Positions 1 through 12,368 of a stretch of DNA of 42,970 bases are shown piece by piece. How positions within the stretch are numbered: the stretch's first letter is position 1; each line of letters starts with the position of its first letter. Source of the stretch: Oligoflexia bacterium (lineage in GTDB: Bacteria; Bdellovibrionota; Bacteriovoracia; Bacteriovoracales; Bacteriovoracaceae); NCBI GenBank assembly GCA_015232015.1, contig JADGAM010000012.1, forward strand, positions 1-42,970, written 5' to 3'. Both the position numbers and the translations under genes were made by a program. Under the pieces are notes generated by a model. The model was not told the DNA's origin. It did no database searches and saw only the letters and a list, made by a program, of their open reading frames with translations.

Positions 1-762
1 ATATCTTTTGTAAATGATGCCATTAAATTTCAAATCAGTTCTCTCCGAGTACAAATAATGATTAGTAAAATATTTCATGCGGTTTCGAATGATGAAACAA
101 AATCATTTATGAATGGAATATTTTTACAACAAATTAACAACAACTTTAGGGCAGTTGCTTCTGATGGGCATCGCTTGGCCTTAATAGAATTTCCAGACTT
201 TGTTACCAATAACAATCATCTCTTAGAGGGAGTTATCATTCCTAGAAAAGGTGTAAACGAAATAAAAAAAATAGCAGATAGTTATCCTAACGATGATATT
301 GAAATGTCTGTAGATGATTCATTTATTTATATAAATGTAAAATATGAATATTATCTTTCAATCAGATTAGTAGCAAGACTCTACCCTAAATATCAAAATG
401 TAATTCCTAATAAAACAGTATATAAAATGGGTGTAGATAAAAATACATTTCTAACTGCGGCCAGAAGAGTAAAAATTCTTGCTAATGAGGATTCAAATAG
501 TGTTCAAGTTACTATAGCGAGTGGATGTCTAACTTTAAGGGCCAAAAACCCATCCTGGGGGGATGCTACTGAAAAAATACCAGTTCTTTACGAAGGACCA
601 ACTTTTGAAATTGGTTTTAATATCAGATACATCATTGAGCTGATAGCAGTCTTTGATGATAGTGAAGTCATTTTCGAATTTAACAATGAGCGAAGCCCCT
701 TTATTATTAAATCTACAAATTTTTCACACTTTTTTGGTATAATCATGCCAGTTAAATTGTAA
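1..762 (+). CDS. dnaN: DNA polymerase III beta sliding clamp, 5'-truncated by window edge
   Basis: Processivity clamp that encircles DNA and tethers Pol III. The reading frame is open from base 1, so the ATG at 58 is internal and the N-terminal third lies upstream of the window. About 253 residues remain of the usual ~370. Seen: the clamp motif SDGHRLA with a following IIPRKGVNEI, as in E. coli ATDGHRLA and IVPRKGV; later the pattern EIGFNIRYIIELI; and the terminal MPVKL, equivalent to the MPMRL that closes the E. coli protein. It is followed 16 bp later by recF in the same direction, the usual dnaA-dnaN-recF-gyrB arrangement near oriC. Identification is secure; only the missing 5' end is uncertain. 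Confidence 0.96.
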   Translation: MSFVNDAIKFQISSLRVQIMISKIFHAVSNDETKSFMNGIFLQQINNNFRAVASDGHRLALIEFPDFVTNNNHLLEGVIIPRKGVNEIKKIADSYPNDDIEMSVDDSFIYINVKYEYYLSIRLVARLYPKYQNVIPNKTVYKMGVDKNTFLTAARRVKILANEDSNSVQVTIASGCLTLRAKNPSWGDATEKIPVLYEGPTFEIGFNIRYIIELIAVFDDSEVIFEFNNERSPFIIKSTNFSHFFGIIMPVKL

Positions 763-778
763 TAGTAAAAAACAGAAT

Positions 779-1981
779 ATGCCTTCTTATAAAATATTAA
801 ATTTTAGTAGCAAGAATTTTAGAAATATTGAATTTCAAAATATTGAATTTAGTTCTAAGTTGAATTTAATCATTGGAAAAAATGGTAATGGAAAAACAAA
901 TCTCTTAGAGGGAATTCACTTACTGGGTTCAAAAAAATCTTTTCGTAAAAACAACACTTTTCCACAATTTTTAAAAGTAAATGGGGAAAACTCTAATATA
1001 TATATATTATCAATTATTAAAGAGGAAAGTAGCGATAGAAAAATTCCATTTAACTGTCAAATAGATAGCAATGGTTTTAATTTTTCTTTTGACGGAAAAA
1101 TTGTTAAAAAGATTCCTTTAATTATTACCATGTACATAAGTCCTTTTGATGCGCATTTATTTTATTTAATTCCAAAAGTGCGAAGAGATTTTTTTGATCA
1201 CTATCTTGGCATTTTGAATAGTGAATATAAAAAAATACTATCAAAATATTTTAGTTTAATAAAAATTAGAAACAAGTTAATCTCATCTTCAAGAGCAGCC
1301 AGAAGTGTTAAAGACATAAAAGGAAATTTTTCTAATCTCACAAAACAAATCAATGCAGTAGATAAAGAATTATCTCGATATATTCCGATAATTATAAGGG
1401 AACGTGAATTATTTTTAAGTAATCTCAAAACAATTTATCCTCAAGTGGCCAAAGATATCTTTGCAAATGATGTCGATATTAATATAATTTTAGACTCTAA
1501 ATTTAAATCTTTAAGCGAAGAGGAAGTTTTTAAGTTCATGCAGGATAATTTAAACGAAGATATTAAGTTGGGAATTACTAAATATAGTGTTCACCGTGAC
1601 AATTATTTAATTTCATTTAATGGGTTAAATTGTGAAGGATTTGCCTCTACCGGTCAACAAAAACTGTGTTATCTTAGTACGTTATTTGCCTATATAGAAC
1701 TTTTTAAAAATAAATTTTCTATTGGGCCTATCTTATTATTAGATGATGTTGCTACTGAACTGGATAAACAAAAGTTAAATGGTTTAGTCAAATATTTAAG
1801 CAATGGAAATTTTCAAGTATTTATTACTACTACAGATGAGAATTTTGAAAATATGTTATTTAAAGAAACAACGCTATTTAACAATACTAATGCCTGTACG
1901 TCTCACCAAAATTTGCATTTTCCTATTAAAAAATTCAAGTTAGAAGCAGGATATATGTCTTTAATGACCGAGCTGGTGTAG
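779..1981 (+). CDS. recF: DNA replication and repair protein RecF
   Basis: ABC-type SMC-like ATPase that loads RecA at gapped DNA with RecO/RecR. In the 400-aa product the Walker A is GKNGNGKT (about residues 33-40), the ABC signature is STGQQK (290-295) and Walker B is ILLLDDVATELD (318-329), followed by the typical FITTTD (349-353 region). Length is slightly above the family norm because of a ~35-residue C-terminal tail after the ATPase core, ending in MTELV, which I do not recognise. The ATG at 779 has no clear Shine-Dalgarno sequence and lies 16 bp after dnaN, so translational coupling is plausible. Position between dnaN and gyrB fits the family. Confidence 0.96.
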   Translation: MPSYKILNFSSKNFRNIEFQNIEFSSKLNLIIGKNGNGKTNLLEGIHLLGSKKSFRKNNTFPQFLKVNGENSNIYILSIIKEESSDRKIPFNCQIDSNGFNFSFDGKIVKKIPLIITMYISPFDAHLFYLIPKVRRDFFDHYLGILNSEYKKILSKYFSLIKIRNKLISSSRAARSVKDIKGNFSNLTKQINAVDKELSRYIPIIIRERELFLSNLKTIYPQVAKDIFANDVDINIILDSKFKSLSEEEVFKFMQDNLNEDIKLGITKYSVHRDNYLISFNGLNCEGFASTGQQKLCYLSTLFAYIELFKNKFSIGPILLLDDVATELDKQKLNGLVKYLSNGNFQVFITTTDENFENMLFKETTLFNNTNACTSHQNLHFPIKKFKLEAGYMSLMTELV

Positions 1982-2062
1982 AATAGAGCTTGGAATAAAA
2001 TTAAAAAAAATTTTTTAAAATTAAAAAAATTGAAATTTATTAGAAATGAAAAGGTTATTTAA

Positions 2063-4600
<2,538 letters not shown>

Positions 4601-4658
4601 TTTTTTATAAAGAAAGAAAAAAAGAAGATTTGATTGATAAGACAAGGATATTTTTTAA

Positions 4659-7310
4659 ATGTCAGATGAAAATAAAACCAATAATGCTAATAATAGCAAT
4701 AGTAAAAATAATGGCGGTACTGGAGTAGCACCTCTTTTAATTCAAGAAGAGATGAAAAGTTGTTATCTCGATTATGCAATGTCAGTAATTATAGGTAGAG
4801 CGCTTCCTGATGTGCGGGATGGATTAAAACCAGTTCATAAGCGAATACTATATTCTATGCATATGCTGAATAATATACATAATCGTGCTTATGTAAAATC
4901 TGCAAGAGTTGTAGGAGAAGTTATCGGTAAGTATCACCCACATGGTGATTCATCTGTTTATGGTACGATGGTAAGATTAGCGCAAGATTTTTCTATGCGC
5001 TACCAGTTGATAGATGGACAAGGGAACTTCGGTTCAATTGATGGCGATAATGCAGCGGCCATGAGATACACCGAAGTTCGCATGAAAAGAATTACCGAAG
5101 AGCTTCTGGAAGATATTGATAAAGATACTGTGGATTGGCAGCCTAACTATGATGGCTCATTAAAAGAACCAATAGTTTTACCAACAAAAATTCCTAATTT
5201 GCTTATTAATGGATCGACTGGAATTGCAGTAGGAATGGCCACTAATATTCCTCCTCACAACTTAACTGAAATAATGAGTGGTCTTATTAATCTAATAGAA
5301 AGACCAGAGATCACTTTACAAGAATTAATGAAAATAATTCCAGGTCCTGACTTTCCAACAGCTGGTACTATTCATGGTTTAGAGGGAATAAGGAGCGCAT
5401 ACACTACAGGCAAGGGTATTATTCAAGTTAGAGCAAAAGCAGAAATAGAACATACGGAAAAAGGTGGACGTGAAAGAATTGTTATTACTGAACTACCCTA
5501 TCAAGTAAATAAAGCTCGTTTGATTGAAAAGATTGCATATTTGGTAAATCATAAAGAGATCGAAGGTATTTCTGATATAAGAGATGAATCAAATAGGCTT
5601 GGAATCAGAGTAGCAATTGATATAAAGAAAGGTGATGATTCTAATGTGATTTTAAATAGATTGTATAAGCATACTCAGCTTCAAACATCGTATGGCATAA
5701 TATTTTTGGCCATCCATAATAACAGACCAAAGTTAATGAATCTTAAAGAACTATTGGTTTGCTTTATCGATCACAGAAGAGAAATCGTTGTTAGAAGGAC
5801 TAGATTTGAATTAAATAAGGCCAAGGAAAAAGCTCACATTTTAGAAGGATTAAAGCTGGCAGTAGAAAATATGGATGCTGTTATTGAAATGATAAAGCAT
5901 TCGAAAGATCCAAGTGAGGCCAGAAGTAATTTAATGAGTAACTATCCTCTCTCTGAAATACAGGCCAGTGCTATTTTAGAGATGAGATTACAGAGACTAA
6001 CTGGTCTTGAAAAAGATAAAATTGTCAAAGACTATAATATCATTATTGAGGAAATTAAGCGGTTAGAAGAAATTTTAGCTTCTGAAGTATTAGTAAATGC
6101 TATTATTAAAGCGGAATTTGAAGAGATTTTAGAAAAATATGGGGATGAAAGAAAAACACAAATTATTGCCAATATTGATGAAATAAACATAGAAGATTTA
6201 ATTAAGAGGCAAGAGGTATTTGTTACTCTAACTCATAAAGGTTACATCAAAAGAATGGCCATAGACACTTATCGAGCTCAAAGAAGAGGTGGAGTTGGCG
6301 TAAAAGGCGCTGATAATGTTGAAGATGATTTTTTCACTCATATTTTTATTGTTAATACTCACACCGATATTATGTTTTTTACCGATAAAGGAAATGTATT
6401 TTCACTTAGGGTTTATGATATTCCAGAGGGGCAAAGAACTTCTCGAGGGAAAAATATTGTAAATATATTTCCAATAGCTAAAGAAGAAACCATTAAAGCA
6501 GTAATTCCCATTCCTGAAGATTTAGAAGAGAAATACGTTGTAGTGGCCACAGAACGAGGATTGGTAAAAAAATCGCCATTAATAGAATATAAAAATATTA
6601 AATACTCTGGGCTCAAGGCCATAAAAATTGTAAGTGGGGATGCTTTAATAGATGCTGCAATTATTGAAGAAAAGATTGAAAAAGATGTTCTTCTTTGTTC
6701 TTCAAGTGGAAAAATTATTCGTTTTGATTCCAAAGAGTGTCGTCCTCAGGGTCGCGTATCTCAAGGTGTTCGAGGAATGAACATTGATGATAAGGAAAAG
6801 ATTATTGGAATGGAAATTGTTGATGATAATGTTGAATTACTGTCAGTTACTGAAAATGGCTATGGAAAACGTAGTAAAGCAGAAGAATATCGAAAACAAT
6901 CTAGAGGTGGAAAAGGTATTTTAGGAGCAAAACTAACTGAAAAGACCGGTGATATAGTTCAAATGAAAGCAGTTAATGATAAAGGCGATTTAATGGTTAT
7001 AACTAATGCTGGTCAAGTAATAAGAATGAAGATGTCAGAAATTTCTCTTCTTGGAAGACATACTCAAGGTGTAATGCTTATTAGAGTTAAAGAAGATGAA
7101 AAAGTTGTTGCTATTGAAGATATAGCCGATGATTTAGAGGTGGAGGAGAGATTAAAAAATTCTTTAGAAATAGCTTCTGATACCTCGTCATCAACTTCCA
7201 ATAATAGTGCTAATAATAATAATAATAATAGCATTGATAATGATGATGATGTTATGAAAGCAATCAGAGAAGGCATGGGCGATACTGAATCTGATGATGG
7301 TAATGAATAA
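4659..7310 (+). CDS. gyrA: DNA gyrase subunit A
   Basis: DNA-cleaving subunit of gyrase, 883 residues. Seen: [20 protein letters not shown] near the N-terminus, the quinolone-determining segment [17 protein letters not shown] (residues 93-109), the catalytic Tyr in AAAMRYTE (Tyr137, equivalent to E. coli Tyr122), and the GyrA box QRRGGVG in the beta-pinwheel C-terminal domain, which separates true GyrA from ParC. Residue 102, at the E. coli Asp87 position, is Gly (codon 4962-4964). The tail after ~860 is Asn/Ser/Asp-rich and acidic, and includes a poly-Asn run. An AAGGA motif lies about 11 bp before the ATG. The stop overlaps the start region of the next ORF. Confidence 0.97.
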   Translation: MSDENKTNNANNSNSKNNGGTGVAPLLIQEEMKSCYLDYAMSVIIGRALPDVRDGLKPVHKRILYSMHMLNNIHNRAYVKSARVVGEVIGKYHPHGDSSVYGTMVRLAQDFSMRYQLIDGQGNFGSIDGDNAAAMRYTEVRMKRITEELLEDIDKDTVDWQPNYDGSLKEPIVLPTKIPNLLINGSTGIAVGMATNIPPHNLTEIMSGLINLIERPEITLQELMKIIPGPDFPTAGTIHGLEGIRSAYTTGKGIIQVRAKAEIEHTEKGGRERIVITELPYQVNKARLIEKIAYLVNHKEIEGISDIRDESNRLGIRVAIDIKKGDDSNVILNRLYKHTQLQTSYGIIFLAIHNNRPKLMNLKELLVCFIDHRREIVVRRTRFELNKAKEKAHILEGLKLAVENMDAVIEMIKHSKDPSEARSNLMSNYPLSEIQASAILEMRLQRLTGLEKDKIVKDYNIIIEEIKRLEEILASEVLVNAIIKAEFEEILEKYGDERKTQIIANIDEINIEDLIKRQEVFVTLTHKGYIKRMAIDTYRAQRRGGVGVKGADNVEDDFFTHIFIVNTHTDIMFFTDKGNVFSLRVYDIPEGQRTSRGKNIVNIFPIAKEETIKAVIPIPEDLEEKYVVVATERGLVKKSPLIEYKNIKYSGLKAIKIVSGDALIDAAIIEEKIEKDVLLCSSSGKIIRFDSKECRPQGRVSQGVRGMNIDDKEKIIGMEIVDDNVELLSVTENGYGKRSKAEEYRKQSRGGKGILGAKLTEKTGDIVQMKAVNDKGDLMVITNAGQVIRMKMSEISLLGRHTQGVMLIRVKEDEKVVAIEDIADDLEVEERLKNSLEIASDTSSSTSNNSANNNNNNSIDNDDDVMKAIREGMGDTESDDGNE
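7211..7230 (+). repeat. (TAA)n trinucleotide microsatellite in gyrA tail
   Basis: Twenty bases of uninterrupted period-3 repeat encoding a poly-Asn stretch in the acidic, probably disordered GyrA C-terminal tail. Length changes here would stay in frame. Confidence 0.85.
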
Positions 7311-8124
7311 TTTTAAGCTATTTAAGTTATTTTTATCTTTTTTATATTCTTTTATTTATTTATTTATATTCACACTCATATATTCTTGTGATTTTTCCTC
7401 AAAAATAAATAGTGATATTTTAGAAGCACAAAAATATTTTCATAAACAAGATTATATTAACTCTGTTAAACACTATGAGGATATTTTAAAAAGAGATCCT
7501 CCGGCATCAATTAAGGCAAAAATTTATTTTCAGTTAGGAGAACTATACTCAATTCATTTAGGAAAATATAAGGAGGGTGTAAAATATTTTTTAGCATTAA
7601 AGGAAGAAAAAGATGATCCATCTTGGATGTTGAAGGTTGAAGATAGAATTGGTGACATTAATTATACTTTTTTACGTGATTATAAAAGTGCTATCAGTAA
7701 TTATTCTAAACTTATAAAATTTGTTCCCATACCTGATAAACACGATATGTATGAGTTTAGATTAGCAAAATCATTTATGGAATCAGGAAAACTAGATATG
7801 GCGCAAATTCATTTCCAAAATATACTTAATGCTAAAAAACATGAATTTCATATAGAAGCAACATTTGAATTAGGTCTTCTTTATTATGAGATGAAAAACT
7901 GGGATAATGCTCTTAAATATTGGGACAGGTATATAGAAATAGAAAAGCGAAAAGATAAAGTTGCTTGGGTTAAGTTTTTAATGGCCAATACTTATGAAAC
8001 TTTAGAAAAATTAGAAGAAGCATACGAATTATATTATTCAATATTAGGAGAATACCCAAACACTGAAGTTTTAAAAGAAAGATTGAAGGCCATATATAAT
8101 CGAAAACTTAAAAGAAGAAGATGA
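7294..8124 (+). CDS. TPR-repeat outer-membrane-type lipoprotein
   Basis: Probable exported lipoprotein. The first ~27 residues form a hydrophobic signal sequence ending in a lipobox-like LIYSC, so Cys32 (counted from the first Met) would be lipidated. The rest is helical with TPR-like repeats (for example AQKYFHKQDYINSVKHYEDI, and later a segment with the EEAYELYYSILGEYPN pattern) and ends in a basic KRRR. Candidate starts are ATG at 7294, 7297 and 7303; all lie inside the last codons of gyrA, so translation is probably coupled to gyrase. The exact start is undecided. It resembles YbgF/BamD-type assembly or scaffolding lipoproteins only in repeat type; I cannot assign a specific function. Confidence 0.85.
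   Translation: MMVMNNFKLFKLFLSFLYSFIYLFIFTLIYSCDFSSKINSDILEAQKYFHKQDYINSVKHYEDILKRDPPASIKAKIYFQLGELYSIHLGKYKEGVKYFLALKEEKDDPSWMLKVEDRIGDINYTFLRDYKSAISNYSKLIKFVPIPDKHDMYEFRLAKSFMESGKLDMAQIHFQNILNAKKHEFHIEATFELGLLYYEMKNWDNALKYWDRYIEIEKRKDKVAWVKFLMANTYETLEKLEEAYELYYSILGEYPNTEVLKERLKAIYNRKLKRRR
7351..7366 (+). repeat. (TTTA)4 tetranucleotide repeat in lipoprotein signal peptide
   Basis: Four perfect TTTA units lie in the codons for the hydrophobic core of the signal peptide of the TPR lipoprotein. The unit length is not a multiple of three, so gain or loss of one unit would shift the frame. Confidence 0.7.
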
Positions 8125-8711
8125 CCACTTCGTTATTTTGTAAAAAAAATTATTTTTTACGTTTTTTTTTACGAAAATTTAATTTTAATAGATATTTTTT
8201 TATTACTGCAATTTTTCTTGTAGCATGTCTCATCTACTCGTTTTGCTTTTATAACTTAATCATAACTGGAATAGTCGCAATTTTTAATCTGTTAATAATT
8301 ATTAATTTTATAATTTTATTTCCTCTTATAGAAAATTTTTTATTTTCTATAAGAGATAGTTTTGAAAAAAATAATGGAAAATTAAAAAGAATTAGTAAGT
8401 GGAAAACTTATAAAAATAAAAATATAAACCTAAATATAAAAAATAAAAGTAGCTCATTAAGATCACGTTTAATAAATCGTTCAAAGATTAAAAAAAAATT
8501 TATTAAATTACAAAAAAACATAGCGTTAGATTCAACTAGAAAATCAAAAAAAATGCTTTTAAAAGTAATAATATTTTTTTCATTTAAAATGTTGTTACTA
8601 GGACTTCTTTTAATAATCCTCTTTAAATTTGTAGGGTCTGGAATATATTTATTAATTTCAATATATTTGGTTCAATTCATAGCATTTTTTGTATCTATAA
8701 AAAAATTATAG
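8121..8711 (+). CDS. Small membrane protein of unknown function
   Basis: A 196-residue protein with two hydrophobic hairpins. Two membrane segments lie near residues 24-70 and two near 143-195. They flank a very basic central region of about 70 residues rich in Lys, Arg, Asn and Ser (KNKNINLNIKNKSSSLRSR pattern) that is probably cytoplasmic. The start overlaps the stop of the TPR lipoprotein gene as ATGA, so it is very likely co-translated with it. Base composition is extremely AT-rich, with several homopolymer runs. No family recognised; the four-helix plus basic loop layout is all that can be said. Confidence 0.75.
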   Translation: MTTSLFCKKNYFLRFFLRKFNFNRYFFITAIFLVACLIYSFCFYNLIITGIVAIFNLLIIINFIILFPLIENFLFSIRDSFEKNNGKLKRISKWKTYKNKNINLNIKNKSSSLRSRLINRSKIKKKFIKLQKNIALDSTRKSKKMLLKVIIFFSFKMLLLGLLLIILFKFVGSGIYLLISIYLVQFIAFFVSIKKL

Positions 8712-8763
8712 ATTTATAATTATAATAACAATTATTAGTGAAAAAATTTGAGGAGAATTTTAG

Positions 8764-10116
8764 GTGAAGATATTGTACGCTGAAGACGACATTATTGTTC
8801 GAGAGTTACTTTCGATGCAAATAGAAGCAACTTTAAATTTAAAAGTTGTAACTGCTGCCTCTGGAAATGAAGCAATTGAATGTTTAAAAAGTGATACAGA
8901 GATATCTTTAGTTATTTCAGATTACAACATGCCAGATGGAAATGGAGATATAATTTATAAATTCATGGTAGATAATGATAGGAAAATCCCTTTTTTCTTA
9001 TTTAGTTCGGTGGTGGCAGAAGAGATTAAAGAATTAAAAAATTTATTAAAGGATAATTCTCACAACTATCATTTTGTAAAACCAGTTGAATTTGAAGTAG
9101 TGATAAGAAAAATTGAAGAGGTGTTGATAAACTTAAGAGAAGAGTTAATTAATTATTGCAAAATAAAGATAATGCATTTTTTGAAATTTAACACAATTAA
9201 TTGTGATGTTTATTTAAAACTTTCAGAAAATAAATTTGTAAAAGTTATTTCAAAAGATGCTTTGTATTCTACTGAAATAGTACATAAATATGCGACTAAA
9301 TCTACTGAATATTTATATATTTTGAAAGAGGATTTTAAAAATTTTTATAGTAATTTTTCAAAATCTCTTACTTATTCTTTAGAACATGAAAATGATGTGC
9401 TTGAAAAGAGTGTTGATTTGCAGTTAACAGGAATTGCTGCTGTATATGAAATGGTTCATATTCTTGGAATTAATAGTGAAGTTGTTGAACTAGTAAATGG
9501 AGTATATAAATCTACATTAGCGGTTTTAAATAATAATAAAAATTTATCTAAAATTCTAAATGGTATAATTAAAAATTATAATTACCTATATGAACATAGT
9601 TTGCTTACATCCTATATAGCATCGGCAATTGCAAACACCATGGATTGGATAACAGAAAGTACTGTTCAAAAATTAATGATTAGTTCCTTGCTACACGATT
9701 TATCATTAGAAAAAATTGCTGGCAAAATTGATATAAATAAAACTATAGATGTTGAAAATTTTTTGGCCGATAAACAAATTGATCATAGAATTAAAAAAAT
9801 ATTTTTAGAGCATCCCTATGATACAAGTATGATTGTTAAGAATTCTTATTTATTGGCACCAGATATTGATTGGATAATATTGCAACATCATGAATTACCC
9901 GATGGAAGTGGTTTTCCTCATAAAATGGATTCACAAAAAATACCACCAATCTCTTGTCTCTTTATTATAGCAGAGACATTTTCAAGAAGAATTTATGGTA
10001 AAACTATTGATAAAAATTTAATTAACGAACAAATTGATTTTTTTAATAAGAATTATAATTCAGGAAATTTCAAAAAGCCTTTAAGTGGTTTAAGTAAAAG
10101 TTTTCATGTTTTGTAG
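8764..10116 (+). CDS. Response regulator with HD-GYP-like output domain
   Basis: N-terminal receiver domain (residues 1-~125): acidic pair EDD at 7-9, phosphoacceptor Asp53 in VISDYNMPDGNG, and the conserved Lys in FVKP. The C-terminal half resembles c-di-GMP phosphodiesterase HD-GYP domains: YEHSLLTS, LLHDL (~311), EHPYDTS and QHHELPDGSGFP (~373-384). The usual HDIGK is HDLSL and GYP is GFP, so activity is doubtful although the metal-binding His/Asp set looks largely kept. The start is GTG with GAGGAG 8 bp upstream. No histidine kinase is adjacent, so it is an orphan regulator, and it ends at a candidate bidirectional terminator. Confidence 0.88.
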   Translation: MKILYAEDDIIVRELLSMQIEATLNLKVVTAASGNEAIECLKSDTEISLVISDYNMPDGNGDIIYKFMVDNDRKIPFFLFSSVVAEEIKELKNLLKDNSHNYHFVKPVEFEVVIRKIEEVLINLREELINYCKIKIMHFLKFNTINCDVYLKLSENKFVKVISKDALYSTEIVHKYATKSTEYLYILKEDFKNFYSNFSKSLTYSLEHENDVLEKSVDLQLTGIAAVYEMVHILGINSEVVELVNGVYKSTLAVLNNNKNLSKILNGIIKNYNYLYEHSLLTSYIASAIANTMDWITESTVQKLMISSLLHDLSLEKIAGKIDINKTIDVENFLADKQIDHRIKKIFLEHPYDTSMIVKNSYLLAPDIDWIILQHHELPDGSGFPHKMDSQKIPPISCLFIIAETFSRRIYGKTIDKNLINEQIDFFNKNYNSGNFKKPLSGLSKSFHVL

Positions 10117-10119
10117 ATT

Positions 10120-10151
10120 ACAAATGAAATTATAATTTCAATTTATTTTTA
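10120..10151. terminator. Candidate bidirectional terminator
   Basis: A perfect 16-bp palindrome TGAAATTATAATTTCA at 10125-10140 is followed by ATTTATTTTT on the plus strand and preceded by an A-rich stretch. It lies exactly between the convergent ends of the response-regulator gene and plsC. The stem is AT-rich, so strength is uncertain. Confidence 0.45.
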
Positions 10152-10159
10152 AACACCTC

Positions 10160-10930
10160 TTAATTACTCCACCCTTGGCGTTCAATAATTTCTTGATCTA
10201 ACCTTTTGATATGTTCAATATACATATTTCTAATTTTCTCAATAAAATCATTTAAATTTTCACTGGCAATACCATTCACGTTGATCTCTGGTAAAATATC
10301 CACAATTATTTCTCCAGCATTCCAACGTGAAAAATCAACAGTCTTATGAATTGAGCTAATTACAACAGGAACAATAGGAACTTGAGCATCTAATGCTAAA
10401 TAAAAAGCTCCCTTTTTAAATTTCAAAAGACCTTTACCCCATGAGCGTGTTCCTTCAGGCATAATACATACTGAAACATTTTTTTTAAACATTTTTTCTT
10501 TTACTGCCTTCATAGTAGCAAATGCCGACTTTCTGTCTTGCCTATTAATTAAAATATTACCTGCAAGTACAAATGCCCAACCTAAAAAAGGCATGATAGC
10601 AATAGATTTTTTCCCTACTGTAACTACTCCTGGAGGTAATGATCCTCCAACTGTACATAAATCAATAGTGTGTTGGTGATTAGAAATTAACACCTTAATT
10701 GGAGTTTTAGTATTTCCTTTAAAAGCATCAAAAAAATCTTTTAGTCTATCAGTATTTCTTTTTGTAAATTTTACTCCTAAAATTTTAAATATCACTAAGG
10801 CCATAGTGCTATTACAGTAATAGGAATTATTTTTATGAAATGGTTTTAATAAAAAAAATAATGAGGAAAAAGTATAAATTATTATTGCTGCAATAGTCGC
10901 TAAAATTAATCTAGGATAATATATAATCAT
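10160..10930 (-). CDS. plsC: 1-acyl-sn-glycerol-3-phosphate acyltransferase (PlsC family)
   Basis: Membrane-associated enzyme that acylates lysophosphatidic acid to phosphatidic acid. An N-terminal hydrophobic helix (residues ~5-30) is followed by the catalytic H-x4-D motif as SNHQHTID (His85, Asp90), then NILINR (~125-130), PEGTRS (158-163, phosphate binding) and PIVPVVI. Length (256 aa) is typical. It is last in the minus-strand run after radA, with an 11-bp gap. The family is secure. The exact acyl-acceptor is inferred, because PlsC paralogues with other lysolipid substrates share these motifs. Confidence 0.92.
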   Translation of the reverse strand: MIIYYPRLILATIAAIIIYTFSSLFFLLKPFHKNNSYYCNSTMALVIFKILGVKFTKRNTDRLKDFFDAFKGNTKTPIKVLISNHQHTIDLCTVGGSLPPGVVTVGKKSIAIMPFLGWAFVLAGNILINRQDRKSAFATMKAVKEKMFKKNVSVCIMPEGTRSWGKGLLKFKKGAFYLALDAQVPIVPVVISSIHKTVDFSRWNAGEIIVDILPEINVNGIASENLNDFIEKIRNMYIEHIKRLDQEIIERQGWSN

Positions 10931-10941
10931 AAAAACTCATT

Positions 10942-12354
10942 TTAAAATAATACTTGCTCTAAATCTTTGGCCGCGGATATACCTATCATTTCCACATTAT
11001 ATTTTCCTTTACACATTTTTGTGGTTTTTTGAGAGGTCACAACTCTCTTATAATTCATTTGTTCAATCTCTTTCATTCGCATTTCAATCATAGGTACATG
11101 CCTGACTTCACCAGTTAGTCCTACCTCTCCAATAAAAACTGTAGCATTATCAACACATTTTGAACGCAAAGAACTTAACATCGAAGCTATTATTGAAAGA
11201 TCACTATCTCGAGTTGTTAATTTTATTCCACCAATTACATTTACGTATATATCATTAAATGCCAACGGAATTCCAAAATATTTTTCAATAACTGCCACCA
11301 GCATTGCTAAACGATTACTATCTATTCCTTGAGTTGTTCGCCTGCCATTGCCGTATTTATTATCAATAACTAATGCTTGTATTTCAACAAATAAGGATCT
11401 ACTTCCTTCAATAATATTTGTAAGTGATCTCCCATAAGCATCTTTTAGGGATAAGTCTAAAAAATATTGAGAGGGATTTGAAACCTCTTTTAATCCTACG
11501 TCTCCCATTTCAAAAATTCCTACTTCATTCACATTACCGAATCTATTTTTAATAACTCTTAGTAAGCGATAGTGCCCATATTGATCACCTTCGAAATAAA
11601 TTACCACGTCTACCATATGTTCTAAAATTTTGGGGCCTGCAATAGTACCCTCTTTGGTAACATGACCAATAATAAAACTAGTCATGTTACGTGCTTTTGC
11701 ATAATTTACTACTTCGTAAGTTACTTCTCTAATTTGTGTAATTGTTCCCGGGGCCGAGGGAATTTCTTCAGATATAGTCGTTTGAATAGAATCAAGAATA
11801 AAATATTTTGGTTTTAATTTTTTAATTTCATTTAAAATAATTTGCCAATTAGATTCGTGAAAGACATAGAAATTTTTTTCATTAATACCTAATCTACGAG
11901 AGCGACTTGCAATTTGTGATTCTGATTCTTCACCACTAACATATAAAATTATAGCATTAGGATCAATTTTTGCAAGCCGACCTGAAAGTTCCATTAAAAG
12001 TGTGGATTTACCAATGCCTGGTTCACCTCCAATTAATAATACAGATCCTGAAACAAGACCTCCTCCCACTACTCTATCAAATTCATTAATACCACTTTTA
12101 ATTCGATTATAACTTGAAATATCAATTTCACTAATTGGTCTAGGTCCTGAGCTTTTTTTGTTTGCATTATCACCATCAAATTTGAGGGCCGCTATTCCTC
12201 TTTTTTCCAGGGAATTATTGCTAGAATTATTGCCATCGTTAATTTCCTCAATAAAGGTATTCCATTCGGAGCAATCGGGACATTTTCCAAGCCATTTAGG
12301 TGATTTGTATGCACATTTCTGACAAATATATATTAGAGAATTTTTTTTACTCAT
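10942..12354 (-). CDS. radA: DNA repair protein RadA/Sms
   Basis: RecA-like branch-migration ATPase. The N-terminal C4 zinc finger uses Cys11, Cys14, Cys25 and Cys28 in CQKCAYKSPKWLGKCPDC. Walker A is GEPGIGKST (110-118), the RadA-specific KNRFG motif is at 269-273 (KNRFGNVNEVGIF), and the C-terminal part is Lon-protease-like. At 470 residues it is full length. A poorly conserved Asn/Ser-rich linker of ~40 residues follows the zinc finger. It starts 14 bp after ligA, so ligation and recombination genes are co-transcribed in this minus-strand unit. Confidence 0.96.
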   Translation of the reverse strand: MSKKNSLIYICQKCAYKSPKWLGKCPDCSEWNTFIEEINDGNNSSNNSLEKRGIAALKFDGDNANKKSSGPRPISEIDISSYNRIKSGINEFDRVVGGGLVSGSVLLIGGEPGIGKSTLLMELSGRLAKIDPNAIILYVSGEESESQIASRSRRLGINEKNFYVFHESNWQIILNEIKKLKPKYFILDSIQTTISEEIPSAPGTITQIREVTYEVVNYAKARNMTSFIIGHVTKEGTIAGPKILEHMVDVVIYFEGDQYGHYRLLRVIKNRFGNVNEVGIFEMGDVGLKEVSNPSQYFLDLSLKDAYGRSLTNIIEGSRSLFVEIQALVIDNKYGNGRRTTQGIDSNRLAMLVAVIEKYFGIPLAFNDIYVNVIGGIKLTTRDSDLSIIASMLSSLRSKCVDNATVFIGEVGLTGEVRHVPMIEMRMKEIEQMNYKRVVTSQKTTKMCKGKYNVEMIGISAAKDLEQVLF

Positions 12355-12368
12355 ACTAATTATCTCGA

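Noticed and set aside
58-762. ATG at 58 as the start of dnaN
   Set aside because: The frame is open to base 1 and the upstream residues continue the clamp sequence, so this Met is internal.
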